DNA of 64,000 nucleotides, from NCBI GenBank assembly GCA_902559395.1, contig CACEHR010000001.1, positions 248,001 through 312,000 on the forward strand. The letters run 5' to 3'. The notes under the pieces were generated by a model. That model saw only the letters and a program-made list of their open reading frames with translations. It ran no database searches and had not been told where the DNA came from. Made by a program: the position numbers and the translations under genes. Numbering within the stretch: position 1 is the stretch's first letter; every line of letters starts with the position of its first letter. Below are positions 51,756 to 59,558 of this stretch, one piece after another. The DNA comes from an uncultured Pelagibacteraceae bacterium (lineage in GTDB: Bacteria > Pseudomonadota > Alphaproteobacteria > Pelagibacterales > Pelagibacteraceae).

Positions 51756-53057
51756 ATGACTAAAATAATAAAAAAAATATCAGCACCGCTTCTTAGTTTA
51801 ATATTTTTATTAAACATGAGTAGTGCCGGTATGGCAGAGACAACTGTCTCTGGAGAAGTTCAAGCGATATTTAACTCGCTTCTATTTTTAATTTGTGGTT
51901 TCCTTGTCATGTTCATGGCAGCAGGTTTTGCGATGCTAGAATCTGGTATGGTAACTTCAAAAAGTGTATCAGTAATTTGTGCTAAAAATATAGGTCTATA
52001 TTCAATTGCCGGAATTATGTTTTGGCTTTTTGGTTATAATTTAGCTTATGGAATTCCTGAAGGAGGATACATTGGAACATTTACACCTTGGTCAGATGCA
52101 AGTGCAGTTGACACAGGTTATGCTGATGGATCAGACTGGTTCTTCCAAATGGTATTCTGTGCAACAACAGTTTCAATTTGTTCAGGTGCTATGGCTGAAA
52201 GAATTAAGCTATGGCCGTTTTTCTTATTTGCAGCTATTTTAGCTGGAGTAATTTATCCAATCGTTATGGGTTGGCAATGGGGTGGAGGCTGGTTAGCAGA
52301 ACTAGGCTTCTCTGATTTTGCTGGTTCAACATTAGTACACTCAACAGGTGGTGCAGCTGCTTTGGCAGGTATCATGTTGTTAGGTGCTAGATATGGAAGA
52401 TTTGATAGCAAAGGTGAAGCGAAAGCAATTAAACCTTTTGCTGCTTCTTCAATTCCATTAGTAACTGTTGGAGTATTTATATTATGGTTAGGTTGGTTTG
52501 GATTCAACGGTGGATCTCAACTAGCTATTGGAACATTTGATGATGCAGTTGCTGTATCAAGCATATTTATTAATACTAATCTTGCTGCTTGTGGTGGTGT
52601 TATGGCTGCTGCAATAATCACAAGATTAATGTTTGGTAAGACAGATGTAATTCAAATGTTAAATGGAGCAATTGGTGGTCTTGTAGCTGTTACAGCTGAA
52701 CCATTAGCACCATCACCTTTAGCAGCAATTTTCATTGGGGCTGTAGGTGGATTGATCGTAGTGTTCGGAACTAAGTTATTATTCAGTTTCAAACTTGACG
52801 ATGTTGTAGGTGCAATTCCAGCTCACATGTTTGCTGGTATTTGGGGAACATTAGCAGTGCCATTAACAAACGCTGATGCATCGTTTAGTGCACAATTAAT
52901 TGGTGTACTTTCAATTAACATTTTTGTGTTTGCTGTGTCCTATATAATTTGGTCAATAATGAAGGCTACGTTTGGAATTAGATTAAGTAAAGAAGCTGAA
53001 ACTAAAGGTACTGACGTTACAGAAACAGGAGTAATAGCATACGCAATACGTGACTAA
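51756..53057 (+). CDS. amtB: Ammonium transporter AmtB (first copy)
   Basis: A 433-residue Amt/MEP channel with a signal peptide (ending MAETTVSG) and 11 helices. The twin-histidine pore residues are in STLVHSTGGAAALAG and GAIPAHMFAGIWGTL. AERIKLWPFFLF lies between the first and second. It imports ammonium in nitrogen-poor water. No glnK (PII) gene lies next to it, unlike most bacteria. This agrees with published reports that SAR11 lacks GlnB and GlnK. The leader RNA may provide control instead. Confidence 0.96.
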   Translation: MTKIIKKISAPLLSLIFLLNMSSAGMAETTVSGEVQAIFNSLLFLICGFLVMFMAAGFAMLESGMVTSKSVSVICAKNIGLYSIAGIMFWLFGYNLAYGIPEGGYIGTFTPWSDASAVDTGYADGSDWFFQMVFCATTVSICSGAMAERIKLWPFFLFAAILAGVIYPIVMGWQWGGGWLAELGFSDFAGSTLVHSTGGAAALAGIMLLGARYGRFDSKGEAKAIKPFAASSIPLVTVGVFILWLGWFGFNGGSQLAIGTFDDAVAVSSIFINTNLAACGGVMAAAIITRLMFGKTDVIQMLNGAIGGLVAVTAEPLAPSPLAAIFIGAVGGLIVVFGTKLLFSFKLDDVVGAIPAHMFAGIWGTLAVPLTNADASFSAQLIGVLSINIFVFAVSYIIWSIMKATFGIRLSKEAETKGTDVTETGVIAYAIRD

Positions 53058-53075
53058 TTGCATGCAATGCAATAT

Positions 53076-53120
53076 AGAGGCTCTTCGATCTCCATGTCGT
53101 TATCTCATTGAAGAGCCTCT
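53076..53120 (+). terminator. Terminator-like hairpin after amtB copy 1
   Basis: A stem AGAGGCTCTTC with GAAGAGCCTCT (11 bases, extended by weaker pairs) and a 23-base loop, 18 bases after the amtB stop. Probable transcription terminator or mRNA 3' structure; no strong T-run follows. Confidence 0.65.
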
Positions 53121-53165
53121 GTAAAAAAAGAATTAACTAAAATCTCTCTCTCTAGTTAGTTAAGC

Positions 53166-53195
53166 AAAGGCCTCAGAAATGGGGCCTTTTTATTT
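53166..53195 (+). terminator. Second terminator between the amtB copies
   Basis: A stem AAAGGCC with GGCCTTT, flanked inside by weaker pairs, followed by TTTTATTTT. This is a Rho-independent terminator. With the hairpin at 53076 it makes the first amtB a separate transcript, so the second copy needs its own promoter. Confidence 0.8.
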
Positions 53196-53200
53196 TACAC

Positions 53201-53288
53201 ATGCTTAAATAGCATAACTCTTTTGACCTATGAGCAATTCTTTATTTCAAATATTTTTATAAAAGACACCCCTTAACAAGGAGAGATA
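53201..53288 (+). promoter_or_regulatory. amtB leader 2 with SD-proximal hairpin
   Basis: An 88-base leader. It starts with a hairpin (ATGCT, TAAAT loop, AGCAT) of the same size and position as in leader 1, contains matching words (GCATA, TTTT, CCTA, AGC), and ends with CCTT-AAC-AAGG at 53271-53281. The ribosome-binding site AAGGAG is in the 3' arm, 5 bases before the ATG. Confidence 0.55.
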
Positions 53289-54581
53289 ATGACTCATATT
53301 CTAAAAACTTTTATTGTAAGTTTAATAACTTTATTAAGCTTATCTAACTTTGCTTCAGCAGAAACAACAATGTCAGCTGAAGGACAATATATTTTTAATT
53401 CACTTGGATTTTATCTAGGTGGAGTATTAGTTGCTTTTATGGCCGCAGGTTTCTGTATGCTTGAAAGTGGATTAGTAACTACAAAAAGTGTATCAACAAT
53501 TGCAGCCAAAAATATTGGTAAATTTGCAATTTGTTCATTAATATTTTTTCTATGTGGCTATAATTTAGCTTACGGTATTCCTGAAGGTGGTTTTATAGGA
53601 TCTTTCTCTATGTGGAGCGATTCTTCTGAACTAGCTACTGGTTACTCAGATTATTCCGATTGGTTCTTTCAAACAATGTTTGTTTGTGCAACTGCTTCTA
53701 TTGTTTCTGGAGCAGTAGCTGAAAGAATTAAAATCTGGCCATTCTTTATTTTTGCTGCAATTATGGCTGGAGTAATTTATCCAATTTCTATGGGTTGGCA
53801 GTGGGGTGGAGGCTGGTTAGCAACTTCAGGCTTTTCAGACTTTGCTGGCTCAACTCTAGTTCATGCATGTGGTGGTGCTGCTGCTTTAGCAGGGGTTATA
53901 GTATTAGGTGCAAGAGAAGGAAGATTCTCAAAATCAGGTGAAACTAAATCATTAGTTCCATTTGCTGCATCATCAATTCCTTTAGTGACGCTTGGAACAT
54001 TTTTACTTTGGTTTGGTTGGTTTGGTTTTAACGGCTTTAGCCAATTAGCTATGGGTACTTTTGATGATGTTAATGCAATTAGTAAAATTGCAGTGAACAC
54101 TCATTTAGCAGGTGCCGCTGGTACAGTTGCCGCCGCTGTGGTCACAAGATTACTTGGTGGAAAAACTGATATCGTTATGATGTTAAATGGTGCATTAGCT
54201 GGATTAGTTGCAATCACAGCTGAACCTTTAACCCCAAGTCCTGTATTAGCAATTGTAATTGGAGCTATTGGATCATTAATTATGTACTTTGGTACAAAAT
54301 TTTTAGAAAGTAAAAAAATTGATGATGTAGTAGGTGCAATCCCCGTTCATATGTTTGCAGGTATATTTGGAACTTTAGTTGTACCAATAAGCAATCCAGA
54401 TACAAATTTTGGAACTCAGCTAACAGGTGTAATTGCAGTATGTTTATTTAGTTTCATACTTTCTTACATAACTTTTAGAGTTCTTAAACAAACTATTGGT
54501 CTTAGAATTAGTGCCCAAGCAGAAAAACTTGGAACTGATGTTGCGGAAGTTGGAGTTAAAGCTTACGCAATAAGAGACTAA
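53289..54581 (+). CDS. amtB: Ammonium transporter AmtB (second copy)
   Basis: A 430-residue Amt channel, a close paralogue of the first copy with a signal peptide (ending ASAETTMS) and 11 helices. The pore histidines are in STLVHACGGAAALAG and GAIPVHMFAGIFGTL. Differences cluster in loops and at the C-terminus, so it is not a very recent duplicate. Two copies in a small genome suggest different affinity or expression conditions. The terminator after the gene overlaps the end of the convergent bcp. Confidence 0.96.
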   Translation: MTHILKTFIVSLITLLSLSNFASAETTMSAEGQYIFNSLGFYLGGVLVAFMAAGFCMLESGLVTTKSVSTIAAKNIGKFAICSLIFFLCGYNLAYGIPEGGFIGSFSMWSDSSELATGYSDYSDWFFQTMFVCATASIVSGAVAERIKIWPFFIFAAIMAGVIYPISMGWQWGGGWLATSGFSDFAGSTLVHACGGAAALAGVIVLGAREGRFSKSGETKSLVPFAASSIPLVTLGTFLLWFGWFGFNGFSQLAMGTFDDVNAISKIAVNTHLAGAAGTVAAAVVTRLLGGKTDIVMMLNGALAGLVAITAEPLTPSPVLAIVIGAIGSLIMYFGTKFLESKKIDDVVGAIPVHMFAGIFGTLVVPISNPDTNFGTQLTGVIAVCLFSFILSYITFRVLKQTIGLRISAQAEKLGTDVAEVGVKAYAIRD

Positions 54582-54601
54582 AATATCTCTCTATAATATA
54601 T

Positions 54602-54640
54602 AAAGGCTCCTTAGAAATAAGGGGCCTTTTTTATTTTTTT
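54602..54640 (+). terminator. Terminator after amtB copy 2
   Basis: A stem AAAGGCTCCTTA with TAAGGGGCCTTT (one internal mismatch) and a short loop is followed by TTTTATTTTTTT. The tail contains the stop codon of the minus-strand peroxiredoxin gene. It would end the second amtB transcript. Confidence 0.85.
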
Positions 54641-55101
54641 ACAATACTTTGAAGAGTTTCTAATACTTCTTTCGCGTGGTCTTTTACTTTAACATTATCC
54701 CAAACCTTAAGTATTTTACCTTTTTTATCGATTAAATAGGTCGATCGAATTATCCCCATAAATTCACGGCCCATAAATTTTTTCTTACCCCAAACTTTAT
54801 ACTTTTTAAGAACATTTATTTCTTCGTCAGCGAGTAAGTCAAATTTGATTTTATATTTATCTCTAAATTTATCATGACTTTTTAAACTATCTTTTGAAAC
54901 TCCATATACTTCACAGTCTAACTTTTTAAATTTAGATAGAAGTTTATTAAAATCATTAGTTTCAATAGTACACCCGGGAGTGTCATCTTTTGGATAGAAG
55001 TACAAAACAACATATTTTCCAATTGAGTCCTTTAAAGAATATTTATTATTTGTTGTTGATGGAACCACAAATGCTGGAGCTTTAGAGTTAATTTTTAACA
55101 T
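54631..55101 (-). CDS. bcp: Peroxiredoxin Bcp/PrxQ
   Basis: A 156-residue thiol peroxidase. YPKDDTPGCTIETNDF has the peroxidatic cysteine in the PxxxTxxC context, with the catalytic threonine. The second cysteine that many PrxQ proteins carry five residues later is absent, so this is a 1-Cys form needing an external thiol. The arginine in GIIRSTYLID is conserved. It removes hydroperoxides in the cytoplasm. Divergent from a rhodanese-like gene. Confidence 0.93.
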   Translation of the reverse strand: MLKINSKAPAFVVPSTTNNKYSLKDSIGKYVVLYFYPKDDTPGCTIETNDFNKLLSKFKKLDCEVYGVSKDSLKSHDKFRDKYKIKFDLLADEEINVLKKYKVWGKKKFMGREFMGIIRSTYLIDKKGKILKVWDNVKVKDHAKEVLETLQSIVKK

Positions 55102-55147
55102 AATTTTATAGCAATATAATCTTTTTAAGGTAATTTAAAATAAAATT

Positions 55148-55531
55148 ATGAGCATTAAAACAATTCAAAATTTAGTTTCTGAGGCTATGAGTGAAATTAA
55201 AACAATTGATGCTGATCAAGCTTATCAAATGGTCCAAGATAAAAATTGTAATCTAATCGATATAAGAGAAAGTAATGAACTAGAAAATACTGGAAGCGTT
55301 GAAGGAGCAAATCATATTCCAAGAGGAATGCTTGAAGTATATCTAGATCCTAACAGCCCAATATTTCAAAATGGAAAAATAGACCAAAATAAAGAATTTG
55401 TTTTATTTTGTGCAGGAGGTGTAAGATCAGCTTTAGCTGTAAAATCTTTAAAAGATATGGGATATCAAAAAGTATCACACATTGATGGTGGGTTTGGCTC
55501 TATAGCTAGTAGCAAATTTAAAATAATTTAA
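55148..55531 (+). CDS. Rhodanese-like domain protein
   Basis: A 127-residue single-domain sulfurtransferase. NLIDIRESNELENTG starts the domain, and the active-site loop is FCAGGVRSALA with the persulfide cysteine. It may move sulfane sulfur to thiol or tRNA pathways. A short N-terminal helix (residues 1-20) precedes the domain. The partner is unknown. Convergent with the DsbA-like isomerase gene. Confidence 0.92.
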   Translation: MSIKTIQNLVSEAMSEIKTIDADQAYQMVQDKNCNLIDIRESNELENTGSVEGANHIPRGMLEVYLDPNSPIFQNGKIDQNKEFVLFCAGGVRSALAVKSLKDMGYQKVSHIDGGFGSIASSKFKII

Positions 55532-56106
55532 TTAGTACTAAACTCTTCTAAAGCATATTCAAGTCTATCTTGTCCCCAAAAAATTTTATTATTTACTATA
55601 AAGGTTGGGGTTCCAAAAACTTCTTTTTGAAAAGCATCAGTAGTTAATTGAATTAATTTATCTTTAACTGATTGTTCTTTTATAGATTGAAAAAATTCTT
55701 CAATATCAATATTTAAATCTCTTATTAATTTAGACATATTCTCAACATTTGATAAGTCATAATTATCTTTCCAATAAGCATCAAAAAAACAATTCAAGTA
55801 ATCGTTTTGCTTATCTTTACTAACACTAATATATCCCCTCATTATATTTAAAGAATTTATTGGAAAATTTGAATTCCATTTGAATTCAATATTATTTTTT
55901 TCAGATACTAAATTGCAATCGTTTATATTATTTTTCAGTTTGTATTTATTAAATGCAGGAGAATCAATTCCAGCTAGCTTGTGAAGACCTCCTAAATAAA
56001 TTGGTTTGTAATTAAATATGATATTTTTATGTTTAAGAATTTTTTTGTGCGCGATGTATGCATATGGGCTAATTATATCGAAATAAAAATCTATATGATT
56101 ACTCAT
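55528..56106 (-). CDS. 2-hydroxychromene-2-carboxylate isomerase family (DsbA-like)
   Basis: A 192-residue protein of the HCCA isomerase branch of the DsbA/GST-kappa fold. The start reads HIDFYFDIISPYAYIAHKKI, with the family SPY motif and the glutathione-activating serine in place of a CxxC. EVFGTPTFIVNNKIFWGQDRLEY is the typical cis-proline end. It would isomerise an aromatic or alicyclic compound with glutathione. The substrate is unknown. Overlaps the ABA4-like gene start by 8 bases. Confidence 0.88.
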   Translation of the reverse strand: MSNHIDFYFDIISPYAYIAHKKILKHKNIIFNYKPIYLGGLHKLAGIDSPAFNKYKLKNNINDCNLVSEKNNIEFKWNSNFPINSLNIMRGYISVSKDKQNDYLNCFFDAYWKDNYDLSNVENMSKLIRDLNIDIEEFFQSIKEQSVKDKLIQLTTDAFQKEVFGTPTFIVNNKIFWGQDRLEYALEEFSTN

Positions 56107-56572
56107 ATAAACTAATTCTTTTTGCGTAAAAGATTCTAATTATCCAATAAAAAAATAGACCTATAGGACCAGTTAAATAAGTCATAATTAATGGCACAGC
56201 CATCAAAACTTTATTTATAAAAAACTTTTGAGAGTCTTTAACAATCCAGCCACCGATAAATAAGTTTATTGCTATAAAATGAGTCCAAAATATCATTATG
56301 TACAAATGGTCTTCAAACAATCTAGATAACTCACTTAGACCTAAGTAAAGAGAGAAATTTCCATCAAAATCGTAACCAATTAAATAAGACTTATATAAAA
56401 TGAAGATATAAACACCACTTAATATAAAAAAGGGAAAAATTGATGTTACAAAAATTCTACTTAAATGTGATTGAGGAAACACTATCAAGATAAACCAAAA
56501 AGGTAGAACACCAAGGTTGATCCACATGTAAAGTGTCTCAATTGTAAAATAAGTATAAATTTGTTCAATCAT
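56099..56572 (-). CDS. ABA4-like membrane protein (DUF4281)
   Basis: A 157-residue protein with four membrane helices. The segment FWTHFIAINLFIGGWIV and the late AVPLIMTYLTGPIGLFFYWI match the DUF4281 family, which includes plant ABA4, needed for neoxanthin formation. Bacterial members have no settled function. It overlaps the HCCA isomerase-like gene by 8 bases, so the two are likely one transcript. A carotenoid or lipid role is only a hint. Confidence 0.75.
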   Translation of the reverse strand: MIEQIYTYFTIETLYMWINLGVLPFWFILIVFPQSHLSRIFVTSIFPFFILSGVYIFILYKSYLIGYDFDGNFSLYLGLSELSRLFEDHLYIMIFWTHFIAINLFIGGWIVKDSQKFFINKVLMAVPLIMTYLTGPIGLFFYWIIRIFYAKRISLYE

Positions 56573-56598
56573 TTAGATATATTATATTAAATCTAACA

Positions 56599-57162
56599 AT
56601 GATTCCTATAAGAAATAGAAAAAAAACGCTTCAAGTAACTGTTGATGAGATGCGTAATTTTGCCTTTGCTTATGTTGAAAAGTATGCTCCTTCAAAACAA
56701 CAACTCAAAACTTATTTATTAAAAAAATACATGAAACTATCAGCGTCTGATGTAAGAAAAAAAGATGTAAATAAATTGATTGATATTGTTTTGTCCGATC
56801 TAGAAAAAAATAAATTTATAAATGATCAATTTTATTCTGAAAGCAAAGCTAAAAGCATGATTCAAAGAGGTAACTCACTAAATAAGATTAGAAATTATTT
56901 AATTGGAAAAGGAATTAACGAAACATTTATTAAAGATACAGTCGATAAAATAAAAGAAGATAATTCTGATCAGGATTTTTTTTCAGCAGTAAAATTATGT
57001 AAAAAGAAAAGAATTGGTCCTGCTAGAGCAGAGGATAATAGAACTTTGTTTTATAAGAAAGATATATCTCTGCTTGCAAGAAATGGTTTTGATTTTGAAA
57101 CATCAAAAAAAGTAATGGATATAGAAAAAGATGAATATCTAAAAATAATAAATCTACTTTGA
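56599..57162 (+). CDS. recX: Recombination regulator RecX
   Basis: A 187-residue helical protein of the RecX family. Three-helix repeats are visible, including PSKQQLKTYLLKKYMK, DDQFYSESKAKSMIQRGNSLN-like and NKIRNYLIGKGI. It inhibits RecA filaments. It is divergent from the ABA4-like gene and overlaps a small membrane protein gene on the opposite strand by 9 bases. recA was not seen in the window. Confidence 0.87.
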   Translation: MIPIRNRKKTLQVTVDEMRNFAFAYVEKYAPSKQQLKTYLLKKYMKLSASDVRKKDVNKLIDIVLSDLEKNKFINDQFYSESKAKSMIQRGNSLNKIRNYLIGKGINETFIKDTVDKIKEDNSDQDFFSAVKLCKKKRIGPARAEDNRTLFYKKDISLLARNGFDFETSKKVMDIEKDEYLKIINLL

Positions 57163-57297
57163 CTTTTTATCTTTTTCTTCTTTTACAAGCAGATTTATTT
57201 TATTTCTTATGTAATTTTTTACAAAAACAAATACTAATAATCCAAAAATTGAAACAGAAACAATAATTATTAGTATTATTCTTAATTGTTCATCCAT
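57154..57297 (-). CDS. 47-residue single-helix membrane protein
   Basis: A small frame encoding one membrane helix (IILIIIVSVSIFGLLVFVFV) followed by a basic and lysine-rich tail. Its ATG overlaps the stop codon of cysQ (TAATG), and it ends inside the recX 3' end. The overlap suggests translational coupling to cysQ. No family recognised. Confidence 0.6.
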   Translation of the reverse strand: MDEQLRIILIIIVSVSIFGLLVFVFVKNYIRNKINLLVKEEKDKKSK

Positions 57298-58067
57298 TAT
57301 AAAATATTTTTATTTTTCAAAATTATACTTGGATTTTTTAAATCTTTTTTACCATACAAAATTTCATTTCCTTCAAAGTCACTTACAGTTCCACCCGCAT
57401 GTTCTAAAATTGCATGACCAGCTGCTATATCCCACTCATATGCCCTAGGTTCAGCAACATAACCATCATATTCACCAGCAGCAACGACACAGAATTTCAA
57501 AGAACTTTTCATTCTAATATTTTCTTTTACCCCTAAATCATCATAAATTTTTTGAATTTCAGGTTTTATTTTAGTTGAGTATGAAATAAATTTTAAATTT
57601 TCTGATTTCTTGACAGGTAAATTGCTTAAGTTTGTTTTTTTACCGTTGCTAAGCTCAAAAGCATTATTTTTTTCAAATGAGTAAAACATCCTTTTTTTTG
57701 CTGGAGCATTAATTAATCCAGCAACAGGTCTATTATTAATAATCAAACCAGCATTAATGGTAAATTCTTCTAAATTGTTAATATAATCATATGTTCCATC
57801 AATAGGATCAACCAGCCAGAAATCTTTTAAATTTAGGTTATCTTTATTTTCAGAGGTCTCTTCTGAAATGATAGGTAAATTTGGAGTAACCTCAGAAATT
57901 TTTTTTGATATAAATTTATTTACTTCTAAATCACCATTACTTACCGGTGTATTGTCTGATTTTATTTTTTTTTCCAAACCTTTTTCTCTTAATTGAATAG
58001 CTAAATCTCCAGCCTCTAAAAAATTATCAATTAATTTTTCAACAATCTCTTTTAAGTTTAACTTCAT
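57297..58067 (-). CDS. cysQ: 3'(2'),5'-bisphosphate nucleotidase / inositol monophosphatase family
   Basis: A 256-residue metal-dependent phosphatase. The metal sites are SEETSEN (Glu), WLVDPIDGTYDYIN (DPIDGT) and AYEWDIAAGHAILEHAGG. It would hydrolyse PAP, a by-product of sulfate assimilation, or an inositol phosphate. CysQ is the better fit by N-terminal style. It sits between a DUF3553 gene, with overlapping start/stop, and a small membrane protein gene. Confidence 0.9.
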   Translation of the reverse strand: MKLNLKEIVEKLIDNFLEAGDLAIQLREKGLEKKIKSDNTPVSNGDLEVNKFISKKISEVTPNLPIISEETSENKDNLNLKDFWLVDPIDGTYDYINNLEEFTINAGLIINNRPVAGLINAPAKKRMFYSFEKNNAFELSNGKKTNLSNLPVKKSENLKFISYSTKIKPEIQKIYDDLGVKENIRMKSSLKFCVVAAGEYDGYVAEPRAYEWDIAAGHAILEHAGGTVSDFEGNEILYGKKDLKNPSIILKNKNIL

Positions 58068-58234
58068 TTTCCTAGTTTTTTTAATTCAACGTTTTTTGCA
58101 TTAATTACTTTTTTTCCAACATTTTCAAAATTAACTGTCACTTTATCGTTAATTATAGATTGCACCTGCCCAATTCCCCATTCTTTTTTTTGCGGATTAG
58201 TGACTTTGTCACCTGGTTCATAATCTAAAATCAT
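58064..58234 (-). CDS. DUF3553 small protein
   Basis: A 56-residue protein encoding [19 protein letters not shown], then [19 protein letters not shown] and ending VELKKLGK. This beta-rich layout with the VxNPxxxEWGxGQVQS pattern matches DUF3553, common in alphaproteobacteria. A similar module is found in some helicases that bind DNA. Its stop overlaps the cysQ ATG (ATGA). It is divergent from mnmA. Confidence 0.8.
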   Translation of the reverse strand: MILDYEPGDKVTNPQKKEWGIGQVQSIINDKVTVNFENVGKKVINAKNVELKKLGK

Positions 58235-58275
58235 TTAATTTAACTTATATTGTAAATAAGTATAAATACCACCTT

Positions 58276-59394
58276 ATGAATAAAGATTTAAATTCTATTG
58301 GATTAGATAAAAAACCCTCAGATACTACTATTGTTGTCGCAATGTCGGGTGGAGTAGACTCTTCTACTGTAGCAGGCATCATGAAAAAAGAAGGTTACAA
58401 TGTAATTGGTATAACACTAAAACTTTATGACGATGGTAAAGAAGTAGCTGCATCAAAACAATGTTGTTCAGGTCAAGACATAATGGACGCTAAACGTGTT
58501 GCGCATAAGTTAGGTATAGAGCATAAAATTTTATATTATCAAGACAAGTTTAAGCAAGGTGTTATAGATAATTTTGTAGAGAGTTATTTAAAAGGTGAAA
58601 CTCCAATTCCATGTGTTCAGTGTAATCAAACTGTTAAATTTAAAGACTTATTTGAAGTTTCAAAAGAACTCAAAGCTGATGCATTAGTTACTGGCCATTA
58701 TGTAAAAAGTATTACAGAAAATAAAACTACAAATATGTATAGAGCCATAGATGAAAATAGAGATCAAAGTTATTTTTTATTCAATACAACTAGAGAGCAA
58801 TTAGATTATTTAAGATTCCCCTTAGGTGGAATGTTAAAAGATAAAACTAGAGAAATTGCAAAAAATCTAGATTTAAATGTTGCTGACAAACCCGATAGTC
58901 AAGATATCTGTTTTGTTCCAAATGGTGATTATGCATCAGTAATACAAAAGTTTAGACCAGACTCCTTTCAGAAAGGAAATATAAAAAATTTGGATGGTGA
59001 TGTAATTGGTGTTCATGATGGAATTATTAATTTTACAATTGGACAACGTAAAGGGATTAAAGTTTCAGATAAGGAAGCCCTTTACGTGTTAAAGATAAAT
59101 TCTGATAAAAATGAAATAATAGTTGGGCCTAAAGAAAAACTTGGAAAAAAAACAATTTCTTTAAAAGAAATAAATTTATTAACTAACAAAGAGGATTTAG
59201 ATCGAAATCTATTTGTCAAAGTTAGATCTACCGGAAGTCTTCTAGAGGCAAAAGTTGATCTTACAGACAACAATAATGCTAAAGTTAATTTAGTAGTTCC
59301 AGAAGATGGCATTTCACCTGGTCAGGCATGTGTTTTTTATCGTAAAGACCAGTTTGGCCACAAAGTGCTTGGTGGTGGTTGGATTAAAGAATAG
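58276..59394 (+). CDS. mnmA: tRNA 2-thiouridylase MnmA
   Basis: A 372-residue enzyme that adds sulfur to U34 of tRNAs for Lys, Glu and Gln. The ATP pyrophosphatase loop is [13 protein letters not shown] (residues 23-35). The catalytic cysteines are in [11 protein letters not shown] and [13 protein letters not shown]. The C-terminal beta domain ends with LGGGWIKE. The length and all motifs are normal. It is followed by a tiny basic gene on the opposite strand. Confidence 0.96.
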   Translation: MNKDLNSIGLDKKPSDTTIVVAMSGGVDSSTVAGIMKKEGYNVIGITLKLYDDGKEVAASKQCCSGQDIMDAKRVAHKLGIEHKILYYQDKFKQGVIDNFVESYLKGETPIPCVQCNQTVKFKDLFEVSKELKADALVTGHYVKSITENKTTNMYRAIDENRDQSYFLFNTTREQLDYLRFPLGGMLKDKTREIAKNLDLNVADKPDSQDICFVPNGDYASVIQKFRPDSFQKGNIKNLDGDVIGVHDGIINFTIGQRKGIKVSDKEALYVLKINSDKNEIIVGPKEKLGKKTISLKEINLLTNKEDLDRNLFVKVRSTGSLLEAKVDLTDNNNAKVNLVVPEDGISPGQACVFYRKDQFGHKVLGGGWIKE

Positions 59395-59402
59395 TAGAAG
59401 AA

Positions 59403-59486
59403 TTATTTCTTCTTATTTTTTCTTTTAGCTCTTCTTTTTTTAGACCCTTGTTTTCTTCGGCCTCTATGTTTCTTTGGGTAACTCAT
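59403..59486 (-). CDS. 27-residue highly basic protein
   Basis: A tiny frame coding MSYPKKHRGRRKQGSKKRR and a lysine-rich tail. It is more than half lysine and arginine, with no cysteine or acidic residue. It resembles tiny ribosome-associated proteins such as Thx in charge and length but not clearly in sequence. It is convergent with mnmA and divergent from metC. A structural RNA-binding role is a guess. Confidence 0.55.
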   Translation of the reverse strand: MSYPKKHRGRRKQGSKKRRAKRKNKKK

Positions 59487-59558
59487 TTAGTCCTATTTTA
59501 ATTTTATTGACGTTTTTCATGGGATATAGCATTGTCTTAATAACATATCAAATTTATT

